Positions 44,535 to 55,109 of a DNA stretch of 64,000 nucleotides are shown here, piece after piece (the first letter of the stretch is position 1; the number at the start of each line of letters is the position of its first letter). The DNA lies in NCBI GenBank assembly GCA_017979445.1, contig CM030707.1, positions 24,620,586-24,684,585 on the forward strand, given 5' to 3'. The notes under the pieces were generated by a model. The model did no database searches. It saw only the letters and a program-made list of their open reading frames with translations, and was not told where the DNA came from. The stretch is from Akebia trifoliata (Eukaryota; Streptophyta; Magnoliopsida; Ranunculales; Lardizabalaceae). A program made the translations under genes and the position numbers.

Positions 44535-44829
44535 GTTGTGGATCTCTTCAAATCCATGGATTCAGTTGGGTGTCAAGACTCAAATCTTCGAGATGTCATC
44601 CAGATCATCAATTAAATGATAGGTTGGAGTGAAGCTCTTTCAAAAGAATAAGATGGAAAGATGAAGGAGAGGTTTAGCATCTCTAACGATTTTAGGAAGA
44701 GATACGTTTGGAGCTCCATCGACTCTGTTTTGTAACAGAATACAAATAGGGCGAATAAAGGTATGTGTTTAAAAAAATATATTTCTTTAATGTATAACTT
44801 ACACATCAACTATTGGTGTGTAATGCAAG

Positions 44830-45273
44830 CTACTGTTTCCACATTGGTGAAAGGTACTTGAAAAGGAAATATTGTTGGGGTGTACCTATGGGACATCGAA
44901 TTTGATGTACATTATAGTATGTCAGAACATAGAATGGTAGAAAAGTCTTAAGTTCAAGTCCAGCCCAATAACAAAATCCTAAAGCCCATGGGTCAACACA
45001 TGAACATAGCTCAACAGAGGCTTTTGAGGGATGATTTAGCACATTATGAGCTATCAAAAGGGAAGTGGATTCCAACTACTAAGAAATCAGTAGTGCCTTA
45101 TTCTCAATATGGTCTCGTGGACCCTGGTATATGATCACACCATCAGAGAGGGGGATGATGTCATCGAAGAGATCGAACGTCTCAGAAGTTGGCTGCAACA
45201 GGGACATCAAGATGGTGGCTTCGATGCTCGACAAAAGTTCTCTTAGACTCATCCCCACATCTAAAAATTGCAA
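44830..45273 (-). pseudogene. PDR-type ABC transporter (ABCG) fragment captured by element G
   Basis: The minus-strand frame starts [17 protein letters not shown] and contains [18 protein letters not shown], then [18 protein letters not shown]. It matches the segment of plant PDR/ABCG transporters usually read as [20 protein letters not shown](E/D)G.IVY.GPR, located after the Walker B and H-loop area of the first nucleotide-binding domain. A stop at 45076-45078 separates the second open piece, which is colinear with one continuous frame in element H (50150-50461). No other transporter domains are present. Confidence 0.75.
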
Positions 45274-45299
45274 TATGGATACCTTCAGAACAACTTGGG

Positions 45300-46080
45300 T
45301 TTGATCAGATCGTGTCTCGTCACTAATAATTTGGGAAGGGACATCTTATGGCCAATGATAGAGTCAAGGTCGCTTTGATACAAATAAGACTTCAACCATA
45401 ATACCCAGGATTGTTTGGTGGAAGGTGATCCACCGTATCTCAATTAAAGAGGTTCGTGTTGAGATAGGAACATTACGACCTAAATAAAGAGACGTATCGC
45501 AAATACGGTGATACAACCAGATATTTATGTTAAATTCGAAGTTATTGAATTTTATTAATTGTCGAACAAACAATAGTGTCGAACGATTATATGGTTTGGG
45601 GCCTCAGGTTATACACATAATTAAGGGTCTTATGTGACCCTATTTATTACACGAGTTAACTCATCATGAAAATAAGGTGGGGGCTAACGGTTGGGGGCTC
45701 CGTTCATGGCCGTAAGATGGATTACATATGATCCAATTTATTTTTTTTTGTTGTCCAGACAAATAGAAAATTTTGGGGGCTAATTTTATACCCAACTCGG
45801 TCGAGTCTACAGACTCCGTTGAGTTAAGTAGCTCAATTTATAATCCATTGTTATATGTTTGGGGGCTTAGTTTGTGCTCGTAAAAAGGGTCCCATGTGAC
45901 CCAATTTGTTGCTTAGGAGGCTCGATTTAAAAGTAGTATGGGGACTAACCTCATACCAAACTTGATGGAGTTTAAGGACACTATTGAGGTGAAAGGTTCA
46001 GTTCATAATTCTAACCCATCGAGATAAAATAATTATATTTTATGAACTTTGTGATCTCCGTTTGTTCAAGTTTTTCAGGT
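45300..46080. other. Interior of element G without a recognised gene
   Basis: Contains the shared block aaagagacgtatcgcaaatacgg and repeated gaccgagttgagt-like phrases. It is colinear with H at about 49380-50110 in reverse. Confidence 0.5.
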
Positions 46081-46084
46081 CGAT

Positions 46085-46615
46085 TCAGCAAATTTTTGTA
46101 AAGCGAGAAAGTCAGTTCCTGCTGGACACCCGAGTATTACTCTATGAGGTGAGTGATGCGAAAACCAAATAAGGCTGGTTCCTCCTAGACCCAAGAATCA
46201 CTCTATGAGGTGAGTGATGCGAAAACCAAATAAGGTCAATTCCTCTTGGACCCGAGCATTACTCTATGAGATGAGTGATGCGAAAACCAAATAAGGCGAG
46301 AAGGTTGGTTCCTCCTGGACCCAAACATTACTCTATGAGATAAGTGATGCGAAAATCAAATAAAGCCGATTCCTCCTAGACCTGAGTATCACTCTATAAG
46401 GTGAGTGATGCGAAAATCAAATAAGGCGGGTTCCTCACAGACCCGAGCGTCACTCTATGAGGTGAGTGGCACGAAATCCAATATGACCGGTTTCTCACAG
46501 ACGCTTGAGGACCCGAGTGTCACTCTATAAGGTGTGATGCGAAATCTAATATAGCCAGTTCCTCACGGACCCGAGCATCACTCTATGATGTGTGTGATGC
46601 TAAATCCAATATGAT
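46085..46615 (+). repeat. ~61-bp tandem repeat of element G, eight units
   Basis: tctatgaggtgagtgatgcg recurs at 46141, 46202, 46263, 46332, 46393, 46454, 46524 and 46582, mostly 61 bases apart. Two intervals carry ~8-9 extra bases. Each unit includes ggttcctcctagaccc-like sequence. Confidence 0.9.
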
Positions 46616-46860
46616 TGTTATTCTATTGTTTATCAAAGTCTTGGATCGTTTTGGGATCCAAGCCCGATCTGGGACTTTGGTTGGTTATTTTATTATTTAA
46701 GCCTTGGATCATTTTGGCATCCAAGCTTGAGTTGGGATTTCGGTCGGTTCTTCTATCATTTGCCAAAATTTTGACTCATTATGGAAATCAAGTCTAGCTT
46801 GCGGTCAATTCTATTGTTGAAATATTTACTTATTATGGGAGTTCAACCGAGTTGAATATC
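46616..46860 (+). repeat. ~65-bp tandem repeat of element G
   Basis: Three to four units share ttctatt.tt.a(a)..c(t)tggatc.tttgg.atccaag, then (g)gat(t)t(t)cggtcggtt. A corresponding array in H lies at 48545-48850. Confidence 0.75.
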
Positions 46861-46984
46861 AAGTTTGCAAAAAATAAGCGCGGGGGATCAAGAATCATAC
46901 TAGTTTGATGGTGTTCAATCAACTCAGAAGTATTTCTCAAAGGTGGATCTCGATACATCGATCTCCACCTTCGAGAGGGGGCTA

Positions 46985-47462
46985 TATAGAGGGATAAAAT
47001 CGTCTTTCATCTGAATCGTTCATCCGCACTATCAACACGCATCCTGAGACAGACACGTGGCATCATTTGAAGAGAATTCTATTTTATTAAGGAAGAATCC
47101 CAGGTTCTTCCTCTTTTTTATGTAATTATTAATTTGGATAAGGGTAATATGGTTAATTGTAACCTAATTAGAGTTAGGACTCTTATTAGGGATTTTCTAT
47201 TTAAAGGCCTGGAGGCCATTGTAAAAAGGGAGAAGGGAAAGGACAAAAAAAGTGGGAGGAAGGTAGAAGAAGAGGGAGAGGAGGTTATGTAACCGTGTGA
47301 TCTGTAGTGAAACGGCTTCCTGAGCCCATAGACGTAGGCACGTTTGCCGAATCACGTAAAAAACCATTGTCTTCTCTATTTTTTAATGTTCTTTTTATTG
47401 TTTTGTGGATGGAATGATGGAATCGTGATCGAGGTTGATCTATCACAAGAACGACTTCCACA
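46985..47462 (+). repeat. 3' LTR of element G (478 bp)
   Basis: It starts TATAGAGGGATAAAATCG, a changed version of the 5' LTR start, and ends TTCCACA. The preceding polypurine run is cttcgagaggggg (46969-46981). The duplication ttagt follows. Confidence 0.9.
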
Positions 47463-47867
47463 TTAGTCTTGTGTGTTACTTAAAAGGAATATCTAGAGTA
47501 CTTACATGAGTTGGAGTCGCAATTTTCAAAGAAATTCCTAAGTGCTATCTTGGACATCAAGGATAATTAGTTAATTCCATACAAACATGCATTTTTTTTT
47601 TGCAGTATGGACTGATCAATATTTTCACTATGGCAATACTACAACAAACAGAGCTGAGAGTGCTCATTCCAAGCTAAATAGACACCTTGGTTAATCACAA
47701 GAGAATTTTGAGACTTTATGAGACAACAATTCTTTGTTGTTGTTACAATTGGTAGAGATCAAGGCATCTTCCAAGAAGAGCTTGCACATTGTCATGCATG
47801 GGTTCATGCATACATTGTTCAAGGAGTTGAGAAATTTCGTATCTAAATTATACTCGAGTGCATTATT

Positions 47868-48342
47868 TGTGGAGGTTGTTTTTGTGATAAATCGACCTCG
47901 ATTAAGATTCTATCATTCAATCCACAAAACAATAAAAAGAACATTAAAAAATAGAGAAGACAAAGGTTTTTTACGTGGTTCGACAAACGTGCTTACGTCC
48001 ACGGGCTCAGGAAGCCGTTTTACTATAGATCTTATGGTTACATAGCCTCCTCTCCCTCTTCTTCTACCTTCCTCCCACATTTTTCCTCCTATCCCTTCTT
48101 CCTTTTTACAATGGCCTCCAGGCTTTTAAATAGAAAAGTCCTAACCCTACTTAGGTTACAATTGACCATTTTACCCTTATCCAAATTAATAATCACATAA
48201 AAAAGGGGAAGAATCCTTTTAAATTGAGATTCTTTCTTAATAAGATAGAATTTTCTTCAAATGATGCCACGTGTCTGTCTCGAGATGCGTGTTAATAGTG
48301 CGGATGAACGATCCGGATGAAAGATAATTTTATCTCTTCACA
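47868..48342 (-). repeat. 3' LTR of element H (475 bp)
   Basis: The minus strand runs from TGTGAAGAGATAAAATT at 48342 to CCTCCACA at 47868. The polypurine tract CCTTCGAGAGGGAGTTA precedes it at 48343-48359. Confidence 0.88.
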
Positions 48343-48544
48343 TAACTCCCTCTCGAAGGTGGAGATCAATGTATCGAGATCCACCTTCGAGAAATACTTT
48401 TGACTTGATTGAGCACCATCAAACTAGTATGATTCTTGATCTTCTGAGCTTATTTTTTGCAAATTTGATATTCAACTCGGTTGAGCTCCCATAATAAGTA
48501 AATATTTCAATAATAGAATTGACCGCTAGTTGGGCTTGATTTCT

Positions 48545-48850
48545 GTAATGAGTCAAAACTTTGACAAATGATAGAAGAATTGACTAAAATCCCAGATTGG
48601 GTTTGGATCCCAAAATGATCCAAAACCTTGATAAATAATAAAAGAATCGACCGAAATCTCAGATCGGGCTTGGATCCCAAAACGATCCAAGACTTTGATA
48701 AATAACAACAGAACCGACCGAAATCCTAAATTGGGCTTGGATCCCAAAATGATCCAAGACTTAGATAATAAAAGAACCGACCGAAGTCCTAAATCGGGTT
48801 TGGATCCCAAAACGATGCAAGACTTTGATAAATAATAGAATAATTGACTA
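48545..48850 (-). repeat. ~65-bp tandem repeat of element H
   Basis: Four to five units of gacc.aaat(c)cca.a(t/a)tgggtttggatcccaaaa(t/c)gatcca(a)aa(c)c(t)t..ata. It is the counterpart of 46616-46860. Confidence 0.8.
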
Positions 48851-49360
48851 TATTGGATTTCGCATCACTCACCTCATAGAGTGACGCTCGAGTTCGTGAG
48901 GAATCGACCATATTAGATTTTGCATTACAAACCTCATAGAGTGATGTTCGGGTCCTCAAGTGTTCGTGAAAAACCGGTCATATTGGGTTTCGCGCCACTC
49001 ACACTCATAAAGTGACACTCGGGTCCGTGAGGAATCGGCCTTATTTGGTTTTCGTATTACTCACCTTATAGAGTGATGCTCGGGTCTAGGAGGAAATGGT
49101 TTTATTTGGTTTTCGCATCACCTACCTCATAAAGTAATCCTTGGGTCCAGGAGGAACTGACCTTCTCGCTTTATTTGGTATTCGCATCACTCATGTTATA
49201 GAATAATACTCGGGTCCAAGAGGAACCGACTTTATTTGGTTTTCGCATCACTCACCTCATAGAGTGATGCTCGGGTCTAGGAGGAACCGGCCTTATTTGG
49301 TTTTCGCATCACTTACCTCATAAAGTAATGCTTGGGTGTCTAGTAGGAATTGAAAAACTT
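48851..49360 (-). repeat. ~61-bp tandem repeat of element H
   Basis: About seven to eight units of ttcgcatcactcacctcatagagtgatgctcgggtc-type sequence. It is the counterpart of 46085-46615, inverted. Confidence 0.85.
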
Positions 49361-50149
49361 GATATCCCAAAGTTCATAGAATATAATCATTTTATCTCAA
49401 TGGGTTAGAATAATGGGCTGAACCTTTCACCTCAACAAAGTCCTTAAACTCAATCAAGTTGGGTACGAGGTTAGCCCCCATACTACTTTTAAATCGAGCC
49501 TCCTCAAGTAACAAATTGGGTTACATGGGACCCTTATTACAAGCTCGAACTAATCCCCCAAACATACAACAATGGATTATGAATTGAGCTACTTAACTCA
49601 ACGGATTTTGTAGACTCGACCGAGTTGGGTATAGAATTAGCCCCCAAAATTTTCTATTTGTCTAGACAACCAAATAAAATAAATTGGATCACATGTGATC
49701 CATCTTACTGGAACGAATAGAGCCCCCAACCATTAGCCCCTACCTTATTTTCATGATGAGTTAACTCGCGTAATAAATAGGGTCACATAGGACCCTTAAT
49801 TATGTGTATAACCTGAGCCCCCAAACCATATAATTGTTCGACACTATTGCTTGTTCGACAATTAATAAAATTTAAGAACTTTGAATTTAACATAAATACC
49901 TGGTTGTATCACCGTATTTGTGATACGTCTCTTTGTTTGGAAGGTCGTAATGTTCCTATCTCGACACGAACCTCTTTAATTGAGATTCAGTGGATCACCT
50001 TCCTCTGAACGATCCTAGGTATTATGGTTGAAGTCCTGTTTGTAGCAAAGAGACCTTGACTCTATCCTTGGCTATAAGATGTCCCTTCCCAAATTAGTAG
50101 TGACGAGGCACGATCTGATCCGTCCCAAGTTGTTCTGGAGGTATCCATA

Positions 50150-50461
50150 TTGCAATTTTTAGATGTGGGGACGAGTTTAAGAGACCTTTTGTCGAACATA
50201 GAGGCCACCATCTTGATGTCCCTGTTGCAGCCAACTTCTAAGACGTTCGATCTCTTCGATGACCTCATCTCCCTCTCTGATGGTTGGATCATATACCAGG
50301 GTCCACGAGACCATGTTGAGAATAAGGCACCACTGATTTCTTCCAAGTGGTTGGAATCCACTTCCCTTTTGGTAGCTCATAATGTGCTAAATCATCCCTT
50401 AAAAGCCTTTGTTGAGCGATGTTCATGTGTTGACCCATGGGCTTTAGGATTTTTTTATTAG
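50150..50461 (+). pseudogene. PDR-type ABC transporter fragment in element H
   Basis: [17 protein letters not shown], then [17 protein letters not shown] and [16 protein letters not shown], continues uninterrupted through [22 protein letters not shown]. This is the same segment as in element G, antisense to the element, and with a longer open frame. It lies in a non-autonomous retroelement and has no neighbouring transporter exons, so I treat it as a captured fragment. Confidence 0.75.
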
Positions 50462-50892
50462 GTTGGACTTGAACTTAAGACTTTTCTACCATTCTATGTT
50501 CTGACATACTATAGTGTAAATCAAATTCAATGTCCCATACGTACACCCCAATAATATTTCCTTTTCAAGTACCTTTCACCAATATGGAAATAGTAGCTTG
50601 CATTACACATCAATAGTTGATGTGTAAGTTATACATTAAAGAAATAATTTTTTTTTAAACAACATTTATTTGCCCTATATGTATTCTGTTATAGAACAGA
50701 GTCGATGGAGCTCCAAACGTATCCCTTCCTTGAATCGTTAAAGATGCTAAACCTCTCCTTCATCTTTCCATCTTATTCTTTTGAAAGAGTTTCACTCCAA
50801 CCTATCATTTAATTGATGATCTGGATGACATCTCGAAGATTTGAGTCTTGACACTCAACTGAATCCATGGATTTGAAGAGATCCACACAACT

Positions 50893-51229
50893 TGAATGTG
50901 TACCTTCTTGCTGCCCAAGAAACTTGCGGTCACGTGTTCCATCCTGAATGTATCGACGCTTGGCTCGCTTTTCACACCACTTACCCGTCTGCCGTGTCGA
51001 CCTATTGCTAGATTCTGGCCAAACCACCGCCACTACGTCCGTCAATCTGACACACATTCGTGATCACGAGGACGAATCAGATATCGAGAATCGTTTATTA
51101 GAAATCGTAGATCAGATTTTGATCCGTGTAATTGAGGATTGTAATAGAGATATACAGTCTTATGTTATAAATCCAACTCAAATTCCTATTCAGAGCCATC
51201 TAGCGAGATCGAAGATGATGAGACCGTGA
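50893..51229 (+). pseudogene. RING-H2 (ATL-like) fragment in element H, frameshifted
   Basis: The frame VYLLAAQETCGHVFHPECID, then AWLAFHTT follows the same RING-H2 half as in element G, here with the His of FHPEC intact (G has Tyr). A one-base deletion after HTT shifts the frame, so the last Cys pair is lost. In the shifted frame VDLLLDSGQTTATTS continues to 51229. Confidence 0.7.
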
Positions 51230-51388
51230 ATCATTGGAAAATTTCCTTGATCACACTCCACACTCAATTGTTCACAACTTTCCCCCAATCTATGAATCAT
51301 TAAATTTTAAACTCGCCTCCGATCCATGAGTTATTGAATTCCCACTCGCCCTGATATCCATGTGTATGTCGTGTCCCTTGTTTCAGAA

Positions 51389-51405
51389 TCCCACGGACAG
51401 CGCCA
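51389..51405 (-). other. Primer-binding site of element H
   Basis: The minus strand reads TGGCGCTGTCCGTGGGA, beginning three bases inside the 5' LTR border at 51408. Confidence 0.7.
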
Positions 51406-51407
51406 AT

Positions 51408-51866
51408 TGTGGAGGTCATTTTTGTGATAGATCGACCTCGATTACGATTCCATCATTTAATCCACAAAACAATAAAAAAACATTAAAAAATAGAGAAGAT
51501 AAGGGTTTTTTACGTGGTTCAGCAAACATGCCTACGTCCACAGGCTCAGGAAGTTGTTTCACTATAGATCTCACGGTTACATAGCTTCCTCTCCCTCTTC
51601 TTCTACCTTCCTCCCACTTTTTTCCTCCTCTAGACCTTTAAATAGAAAATCCCTAAGGAGAGTCCTAACCCTAATTAGGTTACAATTGACCATATTACCC
51701 TTATCCAAATTAATAATCACATAAAAAAGGGGAAGAACCCTTTTAAATTGGGATTCTTCCTTAATAAGATAGAATTCTCTTCAAATGATGCCACATGTCT
51801 ATCTTGAGATGCATGTTGATAGTGCGGATGAACGATCTAGATGAAAGACGATTTTATCCCTCCACA
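51408..51866 (-). repeat. 5' LTR of element H (459 bp)
   Basis: The minus strand runs from TGTGGAGGGATAAAATCG at 51866 to ACCTCCACA at 51408. It is slightly shorter than its partner because of a deletion near 51625. Confidence 0.88.
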
Positions 51867-52976
51867 TTCTTCTCAAAGATAAGTGATCAAAGACAGTTGG
51901 ATTAGATGTCGAAGCATGTGGGTGTGTGATTTGCCGTACACAATGTCTTTTGTGCACGCATGAGATCTCTTATTACAAGTTGGAAGAATGACTGATTCCT
52001 ATTGATTATGTACACTCTCATTGGAAGAAGTTATTTGATATTTATATTGTCAAACTGGAAAGTGAAGTTGATTGTGTTATTGAAATGGTGTTGTTTATGA
52101 AGAAGTTTGAAAAATCACGTCACATTAAAAAAATCAGGCTTGTGAAAAAATTGGTCGAACCAAAGACAATGTCATTCGAGGAGCCATTGGTGAAGACTTC
52201 TGTTTGGGGTAGACCACAGGGGTCTGGGTCTAAGAAACATGCCAAAATCGATATGTCAACTAAATGGGGTCCTTTAAAGTTAGAATGTGCTATTTCAGTT
52301 GAAGACAAGTTATCCTAGAATCAGTCTTCAAAAACTTGTGAGATCATTAAGATGCATCCCAAACTAAAACAGAAGTTATCTTTTGGTTGCACTTATTCTT
52401 TAGACGGTGAGAAATATTTAGTATGCTTGCCTCATAGATTAACGACTTCCATTATGGATGTGAAAGACGTCATAGGGGATGGTCATTGTTGATTCAGATC
52501 TATTGCCAGTATTCTTGGGATGAAAGAAGACAAAAGTCGGTATCAAGTACTGAGAGATCTTATGGAAGAACTATCTTTTTTTTTAGCACAATACAAGAAC
52601 TTATATGGTTATAGCAAGCAGTTTGAAGAGCTTCTATGTATCCTTAATTATTTTGAGGACAATGCCCCGATCGAGCATTGGATGACCATGATGACCATGC
52701 TGGTCATTGGACATATTATAGCTTGCAACTATAACATAATCTTGGTCCACTTATCTAGAGTACAGTGTCTCACATTCGTACCCCTTCGATCACCACCACC
52801 GATTGGTATGGAACCCAAGATCAATGCTATTCGACGGGCATTTTATCCAATTATACATGTCCGAAGGATTCCCAATCCCAACCATTACCATTATGTGGAG
52901 AAAGCATAGGAAATTAGAGATTCAGGTTGGGCGGGAATCTTCTTCGATCGGATTGTGTAAATAAAACCATTGAACA

Positions 52977-53150
52977 CACCACACAAATATAAATTGTTTT
53001 TTTGGTACCCATGCCCCTAATCACATGTCCAAATTGTTTTCTAGTGACCCGTGTCCCCATTCCATTCACCACACAAACATAAATTGTTTTTAGGGTCCCA
53101 TGCCCCCATTCACAACATAAACATATATAGTTCTTTTGGGACCATGACCA
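52977..53150. repeat. ~45-bp degenerate repeat after the MULE gene
   Basis: Four units share (cacaa)a(c/t)ataaattgtttt(t)..(g)(g/t)(g/t)accc(a/g)tgcccc. They lie directly behind the OTU domain and may be part of the MULE 3' end. Confidence 0.5.
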
Positions 53151-53419
53151 TGAACTCAATCATTCCTCTATGACTTCTTTTATTTTCCCTTTAATTTATC
53201 TTTATAATGTTCGACATCTTCAACGCCAACTTGTGTTGTTGTTTGAGCTACTGGAGTACTTAGTAAAATATGATTGAACAGTAAAATGTTTACCACCTCT
53301 CGTTCTCTATCCAACGAAGCATTTGGGTCTTGATCAGCACTCAACTCTATAAAATATTCAAGTAGCTGAATTGTCGTTATGATGCATCTGTATCATAAAA
53401 TCATGGTCAGTCAAGTGCA

Positions 53420-53790
53420 CGCTATTGTTTCAATATTTCAAAATAAAAAAATTCAAAAAACAGTACCCATTCTTCATTCTCAACAGCAGTCTGTGCGAGA
53501 GGATCCTCTGTCCTGGACTGGGGATCTTCGTTGAGGGTTTTGAACCCATATGTGTGTGATATTATGGAACCATGATAGACATCCATTACCATTTTCCCAT
53601 GGGCTGTTGATGGGTTTTCCACGTTTTCTGGGAGATAACACGTGATTATCTAGTTGTCCCAATATTCGTCCAGGACTGGATATAACACCTTATAGGCATT
53701 CGTTGTGGATCCTCTTCTAGCACAAACTGGTGCGAGTGGGGCTGTGCGGATTAGATTGAATGACACAGAATTGACTAAGAACACAGTTTG
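53420..53790 (-). pseudogene. Possible plant-mobile-domain-like fragment
   Basis: Minus-strand frames read YKVLYPVLDEYWDN and CLSWFHNITHIWVQNP. The second resembles the (Y/G)L.W(Y/F)..(I/V)(T/S)H motif at the end of plant mobile domain proteins that are often carried by MULEs. The frames are short and broken. It could equally be a chance match. Confidence 0.25.
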
Positions 53791-53795
53791 GGTGG

Positions 53796-54045
53796 TGTAG
53801 AAGAATCCGGAAATCTGATCTCATAGAATCAAGAAAATAGGATATTCTTCTTGATTATTCTTGATTACTCTTAACTTTCTAGAATATTCTTGTAATGTTC
53901 TACAATAGGATAGTTGGTTTATTATTCTAGAATATTCTTGAAGTTCTAGATTATTCTTGTAATAGGATAGTTGGTCTATAAATACTACTATTGGGGCATT
54001 TGTAATGATCATCCAAGAATTCTCAATAAATTCAATTTTTCTACA
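53796..54045 (+). repeat. 5' LTR of element I (250 bp)
   Basis: It starts TGTAGAAGAATCC and ends TTTTTCTACA, with inverted tips tgtagaa/ttctaca. TATAAATA is at 53977-53984. It contains several copies of ctagaatattcttg(t/a)a. The presumed target duplication is ggtgg. Confidence 0.8.
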
Positions 54046-54057
54046 TGGTATCAGAGC
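54046..54057 (+). other. Primer-binding site of element I (initiator tRNA-Met)
   Basis: TGGTATCAGAGC directly behind the LTR. Confidence 0.9.
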
Positions 54058-54083
54058 ACTAGGTTCTGATCTAGGGATTACCT

Positions 54084-55109
54084 ATGGCGGGTCAAAATCC
54101 GTGGAAGACGGCTTTAACCGGTGCGACTAGTAAGGACTCAGTGGTGTCAGGGGAAAGCACCACAAGTCCGAACCTGAACTCCTCCATCTCATTTAGTGGT
54201 TCAGAAGGGTCCACGAATTCGTTCCAATTAAATATCCACCGTCTAAATGGAAAAAACTACACGGAATGGTCGCAAATCGTTCGTTTGATTTTGGAAGGCA
54301 AGGGGAAGCTTGGATATCTGACAGGAGAAGTGACAAAACCTGCCGATGTAGATTCGACTCTCAAGACCTGGAAATCAGAAAATTCTTTGATTATTGCGTG
54401 GTTAGTGAACTCAATGGAACCCGCAATTGGCAAGCCCTTCATGTTCCTGCCGACGGCCAAAGATGTTTGGGAAGCAGTCAGGGATACGTATTCCGATCTA
54501 GAAAATTCTTCGCAGATTTTTGGTTTAAAATCCAAACTTTGGCACGCGAAACAGGGTGACCGAGATGTAACCTCCTACTACAACGAGTTGATGACATTGT
54601 GGCAGGAGTTAGACCTCTGTTATGATGATGTCTGGGAGTGTGCGAATGATAGTGTCCGGTTCATGAAACGACAGGAGAATGATCGTGTATTTATGTTCTT
54701 AGCAGGACTTAACAAAGAATTAGACGAGGTGCGGGGCCGAATTTTAGGGAAAACTCCTCTGCCAACAATTCGTGAGGCCTTCTCAGATGTTCGGAGAGAA
54801 GAAGCACGGCAGAGTGCGATGCTTAACAACAAATCGGTTCCTAGTACTACTAACTCGGAAGTAGAAAGTTCTGCCCTTGTAACTCGAGATTTTCAGGAGG
54901 AGGTGAAGAAGGATGGTAAGCGTTCTGAACGGCCGTGGTGCGATCACTGCAAACGTCCGTGGCACACACGGGGAACCTGTTGGAAAATTCATGGCAAGCC
55001 TCAAAACTGGAAGAAGAAGTCTGGTGGAGCGGGGCGTGCACTTCAGGCCAGTGTCTCGGATCAAGAGCAGCAGTCTTCTTCAAATTTGTTTCCTTTCACC
55101 AAGGAGTAG
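54084..55109 (+). pseudogene. Gag of element I
   Basis: The 341-residue frame starts MAGQNPWKTALTGATS and contains the copia Gag core (INIHRLNGKNYTEWSQ-like block, GKLGYLTGEVTKP, SLIIAWLVNSM, DVWEAVRDTYS, MTLWQELD, MFLAGLNKELDEVRGRIL). The zinc knuckle CDHCKRPWHTRGTC (CX2CX4HX4C) lies at about residues 286-299. The frame ends with a single TAG at 55107-55109. The same frame then continues as IDQLYKILESQ, so gag and pol were one ORF and the stop probably arose from a CAG codon by C-to-T change. Confidence 0.85.

Larger units (their letters stand above)
43526..47462 (+). mobile_element. Element G: non-autonomous LTR retrotransposon with captured gene fragments (3937 bp)
   Basis: LTRs at 43526-44009 and 46985-47462, a primer site at 44012 and a polypurine tract before the 3' LTR define it. 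The perfect duplication ttagt flanks it. The 2975-bp interior has no gag, protease, RT or integrase. It carries, on the minus strand, fragments of a RING-H2 gene and a PDR-type ABC transporter gene, followed by two families of ~61-65-bp tandem repeats. Element H (47868-51866) is a second copy of the same family in the opposite orientation. Confidence 0.9.
47868..51866 (-). mobile_element. Element H: second copy of the G family, opposite orientation (3999 bp)
   Basis: 3' LTR 47868-48342, 5' LTR 51408-51866 and primer site 51389-51405, all on the minus strand. The flanks are ttatt (47863-47867) and ttctt (51867-51871), a target duplication with one mismatch. The interior is colinear with element G in reverse: repeats, ABC transporter fragment and RING-H2 fragment. 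No retroelement proteins are present. Confidence 0.88.
42895..52909 (+). pseudogene. MULE/FAR1-type transposase with OTU domain, split by two LTR insertions
   Basis: Coding pieces lie at 42895-43520, 47468-47862 and 51867-52909. Piece 1 has SQMKQLLKNLSEKEYIE, then HPDSIKFARFPNIFLIDCTYTTNRYKM (first Asp of the DDE core), YMDAEKEENYVWALERI, NLPKVIVIDREIALMNAV (second Asp) and FLYRFYISRNVLAKC. Piece 2 holds YLEYLHELESQFSK and YFHYGNTTTNRAESAHSKLNRHLG, which contains the Glu. Piece 3 has GLDVEACGCVICRTQCLLCTHEIS, the SWIM-type zinc region, then the OTU cysteine-protease domain: VKDVIGDGHC (catalytic Cys), FRSIASILGM, IEHWMTM and PNHYHYVEKA (likely His). A stop directly follows the catalytic Cys codon. 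FRS-like proteins with OTU tails are known in plants. Many stops exclude function. Confidence 0.85.

Noticed and set aside
43526..51866. Intact E3 ligase or ABC transporter genes
   Set aside because: Only one half of a RING-H2 finger and a short nucleotide-binding segment are present, with stops or frameshifts, inside LTR elements and antisense to them.
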